Shown piece by piece: positions 39,401 through 52,300 of a DNA stretch of 64,000 nt. A model generated the notes under the pieces. The model saw only the letters and a list, made by a program, of their open reading frames with translations, searched no databases and was not told the DNA's origin. A program made the translations under genes and the position numbers. The stretch's first letter is position 1; each line of letters begins with the position of its first letter. Origin of the DNA: Rotaria sp. Silwood1 (Eukaryota; Rotifera; Eurotatoria; Philodinida; Philodinidae); assembly GCA_905250075.1 (NCBI GenBank), contig CAJNOP010000003.1:273507-337506 (forward strand). Reading direction: 5' to 3'.

Positions 39401-42400
39401 ATTAAAATCTTGAATGATTTTTACAGTAATTATTATATATTCTATTCTTATTGTTTTAAGAATACTAAAATATCGTTTGACAATTCTCGAAATTAAATAA
39501 TCTTTTATTGCAACAGTAAAATTAACATAGTATAAGAAGACTCCGTTATAGAAGTATCCCGACCTTGACAAAACTAATCCAGACTTTATTCATATTACAT
39601 TTCAAAAAATTCTTTAATACTCATGTTTCGATTTATTTACTCAACGCAAAGGTATTTGAGCAGAGAAGTTCATAATTTTCAAAGCGATTTTCTTTCCAAT
39701 CCTTGCAAGAAGAGTCAATGTCCCTGTATTGATGTTCCACACTTTTTTTCTCGTAGTTTCGCACATCTCTAGTTCATGCTCAATACTCAAAGTATATTTG
39801 AGATTTATTCATTTGCGTTATCTTTTTACTGTATAAATAATTTTTCTATAAATTAGGCATGGCTTTATCTTGGCGTAACTCAAAGTGAAAATGAACAGGA
39901 TGGTCCTGCTATATGTGCATTAAAAAAGTAAGAATAATGATGTTTTCTATTCTCTTATCGAAATTCTTTTTTTTGTTTTTTTGTTTTAAAGATGTGTTGA
40001 ACTTGATCCAAAAAATTTACAAGCTTATATAACATTAGCTTCGTGTTATGCTAATGAAATGTTAACAAATGAAGCACTTGATTCTTTACGAAAATGGTTA
40101 GCTAATAATGAAAAATATTCTCATTTATTAACCAATCGTCGATCACAAACAACAACAACAACTGATGAACCAAGATTGATTGATGAGTATGTTTATTATT
40201 AATTTAGTTTTTTTTTTGCTAAATAGTTAATTTTCTATGTGTTTATTTAGGTTGGCTTTTGAAGAATTACAAGAATTATTTTTACAAGCAGTTTCATTAT
40301 CAAATAATCCAAATGATATTGATTCTGATCTTCAAGTATGATGAATTTAAAAAGAAAAATTTTTCAAATAAAATTAATTTTCGATTCTTTGTTTTTTCTT
40401 CTTTAGGTATGTCTTGGTGTATTGTTTCATTTGCCTGGCGATTATGATAAAGCAGCAGAATGTTTCAATACAGCCGTTCTTGCTAAACCCGATGTAAGTT
40501 TTCATTTTATTAAAAAAACAACAAAATGAACAGATAAATGAAAAAAAAAAAAAAAAGATAACTTATTATCTATCATTTTCGAAGTTCTTAGAAAAATAAG
40601 TTATGTTGCATGTTTTTGTACTTTGCTACTGATAACGAGGTTATAAATTCTTATGCAAGATAAGAATTTTCAAAAAGAATGTAGTAAATAGTCCATTAGA
40701 CTCTTCACATTCCACTATTAATATCAAAAGAAATTTAAGTTTAATGAGACGAATTTATTATTGGAAAACATCCAAACGTAGTTACTTTGCTAATAAATTT
40801 AATTAATTATCTATATAACAGATCTCGAAGAGTAAAATGGATCTTTTAGTAATTTTTATTTCGAAATAGAAATTCGTTATTCAAAAGATTTAGCTATTAA
40901 TCCTCTAGAAATTTGTATATTCTAATTAATAAAACAATGCTTCCTACTTTAGTGACATGCAATATAAAAAAGTAATTGAATCTAAACTACTTTCTAGCTG
41001 GCAAGAGAACTTCCTTAGATGCTCATTTCCGATTTCAATGATGTTTTTTTTTTTACTGATAGATACTACATAATCATCTAATAAATATTCTAATGGGATT
41101 GAGATTTCTATTGAGATTTGAATAAGTTATGGAATTTTTTTTTAAAGTTTCAAGTTTTTGAGAAAATCTTATTTTTCAAATTTTGCTTTGAAATTTTCTA
41201 CGTAAGAAGAACTCAGCTAGACTAATGTTCATAAGAAAATTCAAAAGATCAGATCTTTTCACAAATCTGAAGTCCTATAGAAGTTTGTAAAAAAATAGAC
41301 ATACAGTTTTTCTCTTTTGTGTTTTTGCAAAGATTTGTTACCACACTTACTAATTGTTCAAGTAATGTTAGTTTTTTGACATTGAATAATCTAACTACGT
41401 AATTTGAATATCGATAATGCGAAGATTGATGATTCTTATCAAAATTAGGCATACAGCTGTCATTTATCTATACCTCTCACTTCTATATCGATTTATGGTT
41501 GTTCATTTGATATCTAAACCTGTCAGTTAGTTGCAATAAGCTATAATCATCCAATGTTTGTTAAATCAAAGCATGATATTCTCTCTCGTAAATCATACGA
41601 ACATGAAGCTTAACAATCATGCTAGGTTCAAACAAAAATAACATCAATTCACATACTATCATTTAACTCATTGACGACGTCATGAGTGTTATAGAGCATT
41701 AAAATGAAACTTTTTTTTTTTTTTTGATCAAAAACAATTGTTTTGAAATGGCGAGAACAAGTTGAGTTATTGAAAAAAGTACTGAGAGAATCTTCATTTT
41801 GCTACATCTGTTATTATTAAAATAAGATAGAAGATTCATGACGGCTCAGCAGAAAAATTCGAAATTATCAGAATAGCTATAGAAAAACTTCTGAAAGGTT
41901 CAAGTTTTCTGAAAGTTGTCTTCCATATAAAGTCACAATAGTCTGAATTTTCGCCCCTGTTTCTTTAATATCCTTTGCTCGATTAAGCTGAACATTTTTT
42001 TTTACAAGCACTAGACACTGTCTAGGGCAAGTTTCTTTTCATTATTTGTTCCTTGAATAAACGAGTGAAAATATCGAACGTACTTCAAAAACATGCATAT
42101 GTTTTCTTAATAGAGCTACCAAAAGTCAAAGTAATAATATTTTTTGAAACATTTTATAGTATATGTGTAAAAGCTTTCAGCTCAATCGGACATTCTAGTG
42201 CGAAGAAACAAGAACGTTTCTATACTTTTTTTTTCATAAAGAAGTTAATTTGAGAAACATACGATTCATTATTTGCTTTACATAAATTTGATCGTATAAT
42301 ATCTAAAGATCATTTTTGAATCCCGATATTGTAGTTCAGGTTATAAAATAGGTACAAAATAAACAAAAATCTCATGTTATGCAACAAGTAGAGAGTATCC

Positions 42401-42781
42401 TCAATAAACCATTTTATCTTTTAGGATGCTCTATTATGGAACAAATTAGGTGCAGCATTAGCTAATGGTGGTCAAAGTGAAAAAGCAGTTGATGCTTATT
42501 ATCATGCATTATCATTATCACCCGGTTTTGTACGTGCTCGTTACAATCTTGGCATTAGTTGTTTTAATTTAAGTGCATATAAACAAGCTGTTGAACATTT
42601 CTTAACAGCACTTAAACAACAAAGTGATGGTATGGGTCCACAAGGTACACACGTGCAAATGTCCGAAAATATTTGGCGTACATTAACAATCGCTATCGGT
42701 CATTTGCAACGGCCAGATTTGGAACAGAGCGTTGCAAAAAAAGATTTATCTAAATTACTTCATGAATTCCAAATTGAGTGA
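36441..42781 (+). CDS. PEX5: PEX5, peroxisomal PTS1 import receptor
   Basis: Cycling receptor that binds C-terminal SKL-type signals in the cytosol and delivers cargo to peroxisomes. Thirteen exons sum to 616 aa: 36441-36542, 36599-36634, 36693-36846, 36918-37122, 37655-37808, 37898-37987, 38052-38161, 38217-38421, 39857-39927, 39992-40186, 40251-40335, 40407-40493 and 42425-42781. The N-terminus [20 protein letters not shown] keeps Cys12, the conserved site of recycling ubiquitination. Two clear WxxxF motifs are visible (WTSQF, WINEF), fewer than in vertebrates. The C-terminal TPR domain starts near [11 protein letters not shown] and includes [34 protein letters not shown] and [13 protein letters not shown]. 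Length is near human PEX5. The start directly follows an acceptor, implying a 5'UTR intron. Introns of 1.4 and 1.9 kb lie at 38422-39856 and 40494-42424. Confidence 0.95.
38422..39856 (+). other. Large PEX5 intron
   Basis: A 1.4-kb intron with no coding content I recognise. A local perfect-to-near-perfect hairpin lies at about 38598-38668, with arms GAAAACCAAGATTTACAGCTC and its imperfect complement GAGCTGTAAAATTTAGTTTTC. The minus-strand frame at 39368-39571 has no homology. Confidence 0.6.
40494..42424 (+). other. Largest PEX5 intron
   Basis: A 1.93-kb intron. A block near 41020-41070 (CTTCCTTAGATGCTCATTTC..ATTTCAATGATG..TGATAGATACTA) resembles sequence near 50530-50592 in a SKI2 intron, so it is probably part of another dispersed repeat. 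I found no complete element and no gene; the short frames at 41249-41452 and 42053-42253 are unconvincing. Confidence 0.45.
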
Positions 42782-44055
42782 ATTCATTTCTAAACCTATA
42801 TACGTTTCTTCGTTTTTTTTTTGTTTGTTTTTCCTATTTCTTTTTCTTTTTTTCTCTTGTGTCCTTTTGGTTCTTTGTAGCTCTGTTCAATGAGCAACAG
42901 ATTTGTGAGTTTGTGTGCGCGTACGTGTGTCTGTTTTGGGTTTATTCTCTACTATGCATTGCTCCAAGCAAAAAACTAAGCTTCGTTTTGTTTTTTTGTT
43001 GTTTTCTTTTTTTTTGCATCTTGACTATTCCCGCATATCTTTTTTCTCTTCCTTTTTTCGTTTTGTTCGATATTTATTTTCATGTGATCATTCGAACAAG
43101 TTTCTCCTGCTCCCATTCTAAACATATACATATATAGATTAGTCGATCTCTCTCTCTCTCTCGTTTCTTTTCTTTCGTTCTATTATGAAAAGTACATGAA
43201 AACAAAACCAAAAACCAAAAAAAAAAAAAGCAAAAAATCTATCCGAGGTTCTTTAATGTTTCTTGTCCTTGTTTCTTCTTTTTCTTTTTCGTTCGAAAAA
43301 TTAAAAGACAAAAAAATATAAAGTTTTTGTTTCCTAACGAAAAAAACCTAGACTTTTCTTTATAGTCTAATCAAAAAAATTCGTATAATGACAATGAAAA
43401 AAAACAAAAACACCATCTTCGCTTTTCTTCTTCTATGTTTTTCTTCTCATTTTTTTTTGTTTCTCCTTGTCTATTGAGCAAAAAAAAAAGAAAAAAAGTG
43501 AATAGAAAAAAAAGAAATAGAGAGACTAATTTTTTTTTTATTCACTTTTTATTCTTTATTGAAATTTATGTATCCATGTTGAACAGTCAATCACTTAGAA
43601 ATCAGGAAGTCTTAGCCTAAGTTTTAAACATCTGTCCCACGTCCACTGAAGTCTCTCAATTATATTAAAAAGTTATGGGGAAATAAAATAATATGCCTCG
43701 GTTATGGAATGTACACTTTTTTGTTCGTTTTCTTTATACGTATTGTTGGGTTTTTGTTTTTTTTTTCCTTATTAATTGTTTTACTTCTGCTGCTAGTTGT
43801 AACAGTGCGTGTATGTGTGTTGGAGTGATGAAACAAGTTGATGTAACAGCCGTATCTTGAAGACGAAGAAAATAGCGTCATACAAAGGAAATATTAAAAA
43901 AAATTAATAAAGGATGAGGCAATATGGGGAAATGTCTTTTTTTTTTTCGTTTCTATTTCTCTATTGATGGTATCATTACTAAAGCAAACAAGGATAAAAT
44001 TATAAAGTATAAATAGAAAAATTTTCATTTAGATGTTTGCGGTAAGAAATAAGCG
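42782..44055. other. PEX5 3'UTR and YARS upstream region
   Basis: A head-to-tail spacer of 1.27 kb made of T-rich and A-rich low-complexity DNA with CT repeats (43145-43165). Overlapping Phe/Ser-rich frames (42778-43137, 42915-43121, 43435-43620) are products of the T-rich composition. I see no further gene. Confidence 0.55.
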
Positions 44056-45480
44056 ATGGCTAAAAATTTATTATCAATTGATGAGAAATATTTATTGATT
44101 ACGCGAAATTTACAAGAAACTATTGGAGATGATCAATTAAAGGAGATTTTGAGTGAAAGAGATCTTAAAGTTTATTGGGGAACAGCAACAACAGGTCGAC
44201 CACATATTGCATATTTTCTACCTATGATAAAAATAGCAGATTTTTTACATGCTGGTTGTGAGGTAAAACTTTTATTGTAATATATGTTTAAAATATTAAA
44301 ATATTATTACAGGTAACGATTCTATTTGCTGATCTTCATGCTTATTTAGACAACATGAAAGCACCCTGGGAATTACTAGGTCATCGTACATCTTACTATC
44401 AACATATAATTAAAGCAATGTTAAAATCAATAGAAGTACCATTAGAAAAATTAAAATTTGTACGTGGTACTGATTATCAACTAACACAGTATGAATAATA
44501 ATTTATTTCTATTAATAATTTCTATTAATCATTCTAGAGAATATACATGTGATGTTTATCGTTTGTTTTCTATTGTTTCTGAACATCGAGCTAAAAGAGC
44601 TGGTGCAGAAGTTGTTAAACAAGTAGCTTCACCTTTAATCAGTGGTTTATTGTATCCTTGTCTTCAAGTATTATGTTTAGGCAAAGAAAAAAGGAAAACA
44701 TTTATTTATTTTTTTCGTTTTTTTTTCCTACTCATAGGCTCTTGATGAAGAATATTTACACGTTGATGCTCAATTTGGAGGTGTAGATCAACGAAGGATT
44801 TTTACATTTGCTGAAGAAGTTTGTTAATGTTTATTTTTTTTTAATTATTGATCTCATATGTTTTTATTTAGAATTTACCAAAATTAGGTTATAACAAACG
44901 TATTTACTTAATGAATCCAATGAGTAAATATGAATTTTGATTCTTTACAAGATAATTTATCATATCATTTTATAGTTCCTGGCTTAACTGGTGATAAAAT
45001 GTCTGCATCTAATGAAAAAAGTAAAATTGATTTACTTGATACATCTGAACAAGTTAAAGTCAAACTTAATGCAGCTTTATGTGAAACAACAAATATTGAA
45101 CAGAATGGTATACTTCTTTTTTGTAAAAATGTTATTTTTCCATTACTTAAAAACGAAAGTTAGTCCTATCTAAATTTGGATTATAACATCATAAATATTT
45201 GTTATATATTTTGTAGAATTTATACTTTTACAATCAAGTAAAAATAATCAACTGATATCATTTGATAATTATCAACACTTAGAAGACACATTTATTGAAG
45301 AGGTTATTTGAAGATGATTTAATTTAATTTTAAAATTTTTTGTATTTTAAGGATATCAATGCTAATGATATTAAAAATGGTCTTGCAGAATGTCTTAATA
45401 AATTACTTGAACCAATTCGACAAGAATTTCAATCTGAAGAGATGCAAAAATTAATATCACTAGCTTATCCAACATCATAG
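44056..45480 (+). CDS. YARS1: Tyrosyl-tRNA synthetase, catalytic-only form
   Basis: Class I synthetase that charges tRNA-Tyr, of the cytosolic eukaryotic/archaeal type. Eight exons sum to 347 aa: 44056-44262, 44313-44488, 44538-44667, 44738-44818, 44872-44923, 44976-45158, 45217-45302 and 45352-45480. The HIGH-type signature is PHIAY (residues 49-53) after [28 protein letters not shown] and [19 protein letters not shown] are typical of the family. The KMSKS-type loop is KMSAS (about 223-227) where animal enzymes usually have KMSSS. The protein stops after the anticodon-binding region (…LAYPTS). The EMAPII-like C-terminal domain of human YARS1 is missing and not found in the following 0.9 kb. 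The ATG in GCGATGG gives an N-terminus that aligns with the family. Confidence 0.94.
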
Positions 45481-46366
45481 AACTCGTTGATAAATTATCA
45501 ATATAGTGAAATTTAACTATATAACCTTGAGTTTTATAATTTTTTCTTTGAAATATTTTGTTGTTATATTGTTTAAAATTTAAATCTTAATCAATAGTTT
45601 AGAATATTTGATAAGGAGTGGTGTGGATTCATTTCTTCTCGGAATATAAATACATTCCAAATGAATCAAGTGAAATAACCAGGACTTTAACAGGGTGAAG
45701 TGCTTGTCCTGGCCGACTTCTATCTGATGAGGCAGCTTGTAACAGAGTTCAACTGCCATGGCTTCAATCGATAGGGGCTCAAAATTTCGATGGGCAACTC
45801 AACCTTCTTGCCCTTGGTTACGCTACTAACTCTCAATCTAAAGCAAAAAATGGTTCACAAGTTATGATCTACAACTGATAAATCGCTTTTGAATCGAGAC
45901 AACACACATTATGTAGACCCAAATGAGCTATGGATACACTGAAAAGAGATATGCCTTTATTCATATCCATTAGCAGATTTGCTGTTCGTAATTCAGAATG
46001 AGTATGAATTAGAAGAACCAAACCTACTCTCAGTAACGTCTGTCTCTTTTCAAAGTTTCAAGTCGGAGTTTGAAAGACAGTTTTTCTAAACTACGGCATT
46101 TATTATTTAAAAAAAGTTCCGTGAAAGTGCAATATCTTCGCAGTCATACTAGAAGAGCATGAGCTCTTTTCAAAGTATACATAGTTTATTCGAATCAACA
46201 TAATGCAAATAGTCATGATTCAAAAGTAATTAAGCAATTGTAGGACTTCTCTTGTTAGAAAAACCTTCTATACAATAGAACTTTAGTAAAAAAAAAAATT
46301 GTTAAAAAAACAAAAACAAAACATCATAACTTTGGTCTAAAAATCTATTTTAGATTAATAAAAAAA
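45481..46366. other. YARS-SKI2 spacer
   Basis: This 886-bp head-to-tail spacer contains a shortened palindromic repeat at about 45860-46254 and otherwise no coding sequence. The SKI2 promoter and 5'UTR must lie at its right end. Confidence 0.5.
45860..46254. mobile_element. Degenerate, shortened palindromic element
   Basis: The left arm (CGCTTTTGAATCGAGAC, ATGTAGACCCAAATGAGC, CTGAAAAGAG at 45883-45948) pairs with the right arm (GAGCTCTTTTCAAAG, TATTCGAATCAACATAATGCA, ATGATTCAAAAG at 46158-46226). The right end, ACTTCTCTTG followed by TTA, resembles the family terminus. At about 395 bp it is shorter than the full copies. The left boundary and target duplication are uncertain. Confidence 0.5.
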
Positions 46367-49300
46367 ATGACTGCAACTAGACAATTTATTCGAAGTGACT
46401 TTGATCATTTACTTCATTCATTTGTTGATGAAAATCAATTTCCTTGGCTTGATCCTAGTCTACATGAACGGTATTAAATATCTCAACCATATATCTTTAT
46501 TTCTAAAAATTATATTCATCTAGACAATTAACTACACATGATATTGATATTAATCGATTATTTACTATCGAAGCTCTAAATGATGAACATGATCTTGTAG
46601 CCGATAGAAATTTAACTACTGGTGAAATAATTGGTTTATGTGAAGTAAAATTCTTTTCTTTTTTTTTTCATTTTAAAAACGAAAACTTAATACATCTTGG
46701 ATGATATTTAGGTGCCAATTATACCTAAACCAGTAGTTAATATAAATCTTGAAGATGATCCACCATTATATCCTAATGAATTTCTTCAACCGGCTCCAAT
46801 GTCATGTCCTTGTTTACCAACAACTATAAATGAAATATCAAATGAAAATAATCAAGATTTAGAAACAATCCTTAATAGAAATGATACAGATACATTATTG
46901 TCAAATGATGATCGTAAGATTCATATGAAATGATTCATATTTTATTGGAAACCATTTTTTTTCTTTTTTAAAAAGATCTTTTAAAATCTTTATCAAATGA
47001 AAATGATCTTGGTATGGATCTTCCATCGAAAACAACTTCATTTAAACCAAATTTTGATAAACAATATGAAACATTTCTTCATCAATGGAAATCTGATCTT
47101 GATGATATTAATTTACAATCAACATTCAATCAACAACAACAATCATCAATTATTGATGCACCTATACCAGTAAAACTTCGTCTTGGTGGTCTATTTGATA
47201 TTCAATTACCAGAACTTAAATTTCGATCAACAATGAAAGATATAAATAAAACAGCTGAACAACAATTAAATCGTTCATATGCTATTGAATTAAATCCAAA
47301 TGAAAAACTTGGAGATTTTCGTTTAAGAGTACCTCATATGGCTATTCAAGTATACATATTGTTGTTGTTTCTTTTTTCTAACTGATTTATTATTCTTCGT
47401 TTTTCTTTTTTTAATGAATAGTATCCATTTGAATTAGATACATTTCAAAAACAAGCTATTTTAAGATTAGAAAATAATGAAAGTGTTTTTGTTGCAGCAC
47501 ATACATCAGCAGGCAAAACAGTTGTTGCTGGTTAGAATATAAATTCAATAATTAGATTGATGATATTAAATATTTATTTTTTATTTTAGAATATGCTATT
47601 GCTCTTGCACAAAATCATTCAACTAAGTAAGTGACATGATTTATGAATCAATTAGGAAAAAAAATGACAAGACAAACTAAAAGTTGTTAGTGCAATCCCT
47701 ACAGAATTACAATGTGAAAAACGATGTAGCTACTGTTGCTAATTCATGGGAAATTGTTTTATTCTATCGATTTTGAAACAAAATTCCTCATCCTTCTTTA
47801 ACTTAATTGACTAGAAATGCAATAAGGAAGTAATATCTGCGCCGGAATTAATAAGAGCTGACTGTGACCTCAATAAATTGATAAAGACAACAACTAGCAA
47901 CCTCCGATTTTCAACAATCGAAAGAGTAGAACTTCATACATCTTTTTATCTAATATTATACGAGATAAAATTATTTTCAAATCTATCATTCTTGCAAAAA
48001 GTTTTTGAAAATATAATGAAAATGATGTTACGTTTTGATTTTGACATGTGCTTCCAATAGATGGACTCCAGATTTCTAGTTCAACAGAAGATTTATCTAA
48101 TTATATTTTTTCCATCTCAATGCTGAACAAATAAAATTGCACATCTATTCGTTCAAATTATATAGAATTCTGTTGATCGCTAGAAAATTTTCTCGTTTTT
48201 TATCACAACTTTGCTTGAAACAGGATACTGCATTTACTCATTTTTTTGAATGTTTTTGCAGAAAATCATAGATCGCTAACTGTTGCCTTTGTCGAATCAT
48301 TGGGCTTGCTCATATATCAACAATAGTTGTCAAGGCCTGCGATGACTCGTGGCTAACGATGAAGCTTCTCCTAGTGTCAAATCATTTTCAAATCGAGACG
48401 ATTTGCATTCGATGAGTAATTGTGAGAAATACAAAGTTTTAGAATGAGTCGGTTTGCCGCGCTTTCGTTCTTGAGATATTAGGATTTTACTGGGTTTTGA
48501 AACAAAAAGCTGTGATCCCTGTCAGGTTACGTGGAAAACCGACTTTCGAATTTGGACTTCAAACTTTACCTGAACGATGTTCTCAATGATATTAGTGCAT
48601 TGGATGAGTTGTAACTTTTCTAGTATCTCCTAAGCTGAAATATTAGATATTCGGAGTTCTCTCATGTGTAAAAGAAAGTTTTATTAATACATGTATATCT
48701 TTAGCAAGAAAACAAAAACTGCACAATGAACTGATCTCACTGAGAATTTTCTTGATGCAAAGTTTGAAGTCGAAAGTCGTTTATCCCTGTGACTTGAGAG
48801 TCAATCCAGCATTTTGTTGAAAAACAGTAAAATTTTGATTTCTCAAGAACGGATGTTCATAGAACCAAATCATTCTAGAATTTTCTATTACTTTCTAGAG
48901 TTCATCAAATGAACATCATCTCCATCGAAAAGCGATTTAATACTTGCGGAAGTTCCCTTGTAAGATGTCTATAGGAGCACTTAAATTTCTATCGCTATAC
49001 TTCGACCCCTCCTTTTAATTAATGTTTCACAGAAAAGCAAAAATATTTATTGAGCATCGTAGATTAATCAGATGAAATAATGTGCTTCAAATGAATGAAA
49101 TCAATGTAACTAAGAAATGAAGTTCTGATAATTGAAAAATTCTTTTGCAATTAGGAAAATATCGAAATTTTTTAGAGCATTTTATACAAGTCCAATAAAA
49201 GCTTTATCAAATCAAAAATATTGTGATTTTAAAAAACGTTTTAATGATGTTGGTCTTCTTACTGGTGATGTTCAAATAAATCATGAAGCATCATGTTTAA

Positions 49301-52300
49301 TAATGACGACAGAAATTCTTAGGTATATATTTTAATTTTGATTTTTACAATTAAAAGAAATTTTCTTATTTGAAGATCTATGCTTTATAATCGATCAAAT
49401 ACACTTAAATCTCTTGAATGGGTTATTATGGATGAAATTCATTATTTAAATGATACCGAAGTTTGTAGAGAAAAAAAATTATTTTAATGATGAATAATAT
49501 TTTTAATAGAGAGGTTTTGTTTGGGAAGAAGTATTAATTATGTTACCTGATCATGTTGGTTTAATAATGCTTAGTGCAACTGTATCTAATGCTCGAGAAT
49601 TTGCTGAATGGGTTGGGTAAAGTTTATTTATTATTTTTCTCATCAAAATTTAATATTGAAAAATTTAGACGAATGAAACGACGAAATGTTTATGTCATTT
49701 CAACGTAAATATATACATTTTGATAAAATGAAAAAATTTACTTTTGTTTTTATTTAGATTCAAACGACCAGTTCCACTTGAACATTTTCTTTATACAGGA
49801 AATAGTACGTCAACGAATAAAGAATTATTTATGACAATTGATGCTGAACAAAAATTTCTTGAACGAAAGTATGTTAAATGATAGTACAAGAAATTATAAG
49901 AAATAATTTTTTTGTATTATTATTATTATTATAGTCATGCACAAGCAGTCGCTGCTAAAGCAGCAAGACAAAAAGATCGTCAACAAAATTTTGGGTCTAA
50001 AACTCGATATGATACTTTAAATACGAATCAGGTATAAGCATAATAAGAGTATATTTTCAGATTGGTCTCTACAGACCATGGCAGATACCTTCATAATGCT
50101 GCTTTCTCCTTACGCACTACTGTCACATGTATAGACGAAAACGAAATCTACTGTAGGATTAGTATAGAATACGACGAGTTTTGAGATAATAAATTACATT
50201 TTTTTCTGTCAAAGCTTCGCGGGACGCTCTAGGCTACTGTGCACCTTTCGATTCTTATATAGGATTGTTTAGAATGAAAGAATTAATTCGTTTTGTTCAC
50301 AACCACACGTTTTAGGTGCTCTCCGTGGGTAGAAAAATACTTTCAAGGCAATGTTTTTTTCAGCCAAGAATATTCATATCAAGATACTTGTGCTTTGCTC
50401 TACTTCCCACACACTGTAATGCATTACGATTAACATTTTTTATCATCAGCATATATTAACAACAAGTAGTAATTGACAAACTGAAACATATGTTGGTAAA
50501 TTCCCTGATTTACAACTCCAGTTAATGAAGAAACTTCTTCAGCTTCCTCCTTCCTATTTCAATGATTTCTTTTTGCCTATAGATACTAACATAGTATTCT
50601 AAAAAAAGCTCTTAGAAGATTATGACTTCTACAGCACCTGACAAAGCTTTCTTCTAAACTGTGATCTATACTAAAAGAAACTAAGTCTTGTAGGTTTGCA
50701 AATCTCTGACAGTTGATAATAATACACTTATGATAAATTAAAAAGAATTTCTCTTTCAAAAAGTTAACTCAGCAAAGACAAATTCTATATCTTGAGTGTC
50801 CATTTACCTAACAAAATCGATAGAAACCTTGAAGCTTTTCTCATCTACAATGTAGGCATCGGCGGAACCACCTTTTTTTGGTCCCGATCCCGTGTTTGGT
50901 CCCGATTGAACATTTTTTTTTTGTGGTCTTGGTCTCAGTCCCGATCTTTGATCCCGGTTTCATTTAAAACTTTTTATTGTTTCTGGTCTTCATTTTGTTT
51001 TTAGAAAAAAACGATTTTTCTAATAATCTGTATGATTTTTTGAATACATATAAAATGAATATTGATGGTTTTGGGAAATTACCAGCAGGACAATATCTTT
51101 ATATATGTTGTGGTCAAAATTAAAATTCAGTCAAATTTTAAATTTGCCTAGACAAAATTCAAATTTGAATTTTGCCTAGACAAAATTAAAATGCTGTTAT
51201 AGTCAATATAGGAAAATAAAATGTTTGTACCTCGACGGTGTGGGTGTAGGTGTGGGTGTGAGTGTGAGTGTGGATGTGGGTGGGAGTGGGGCTCGCGCGT
51301 ACATCCACACCCACACCTACATCCACACCCACACCCACACCCAACCACACCCAGCCACACCCACACCCACACCCACCCACACCCACACTCACACCCCACA
51401 CCCACACCCACACCCACACCCCTGTGTAACGAAAACGTGTCCATGCAAAAAAGAAAATGTCTTTTGCTCTACCAAATGTCATTCAAAGAGGGGTGGCTGC
51501 TCAAATATGGATTAAATTATTCTAGAACTCACATAATATTTGTTGGAAACTATTGTTAAATAAAAATTTCTTGATATTACAATTGTATGTCTTTCTTCAT
51601 CTTCTTTTACTGACTATAACAGCTTTTTAATTTTGTCTAGGCAAATTTAAAATTTGACTGAACTTTAATTTTGACCACAACATATAGATGTATCAAAACT
51701 AAAGAAATATAAGACCACTTCTTTTGTATACCTCAGAATATTTCCTGGTCGTGACCATGCGGCTTAGAAAATTCTCTCAGAGCTCACAGTTCTTACATAG
51801 ATACAAAATTTAAATGAATGACTTCAATCGATGTTCATTCAACAGTTTCTTTGATAATATCAAAATTTAGGCTCTGCAGAACTATAAGTATTAGTTTTAG
51901 TAGGGACCTTCAAAGTGATTCCCATTCAGGATCGAAAAAAGTGATTTTGTAGATCCATAATTTTATCACAATTATACATAAAAATGGCGTATTTGTAGAT
52001 CATTAGTCAGAACAGAATAATAAATATGAAAATATGTAGCGTAATTCTAGAACAGAATACATCACGGGACCAGTTTTAGCAAGTTTTCTGTTCCGGTTCC
52101 GTAAAAATTAACATTTGGTCCTGATTACGGTCGCGATAGGATCGGGATCGAAACTAGTTTGCAGACCTCTACTACAATGCGAATTAAATGTTTAAAAATT
52201 CTTTTATTTATTTTTTCTTAGAATAAAACATTATGGACATCAACAGTTTATATGCTACGGGATAAACAATTATTACCTGTTGTTTGTTTTGTATTTTCAC

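Larger units (their letters stand above)
50853..52171. mobile_element. hAT-like non-autonomous element in SKI2 intron
   Basis: The 8-mer CTACAATG flanks both ends exactly (50845-50852 and 52172-52179), the length of a hAT target duplication. The ends are TAGGCATCGGCGG and, in reverse complement, TAGAGGTCTGCAAAC, which is hAT-like but imperfect. Both subterminal regions carry degenerate GGTCCCGATC motifs, in direct sense on the left (50879-50960) and inverted on the right (52068-52153). There is no transposase frame. A second inverted-repeat element (51102-51686) is nested inside. Confidence 0.8.

Noticed and set aside
51148..51559. Four overlapping frames of Gly-Val-Cys or His-Pro-Thr repeats
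   Set aside because: Translations of the TGTGGG/CCCACA array, not proteins.
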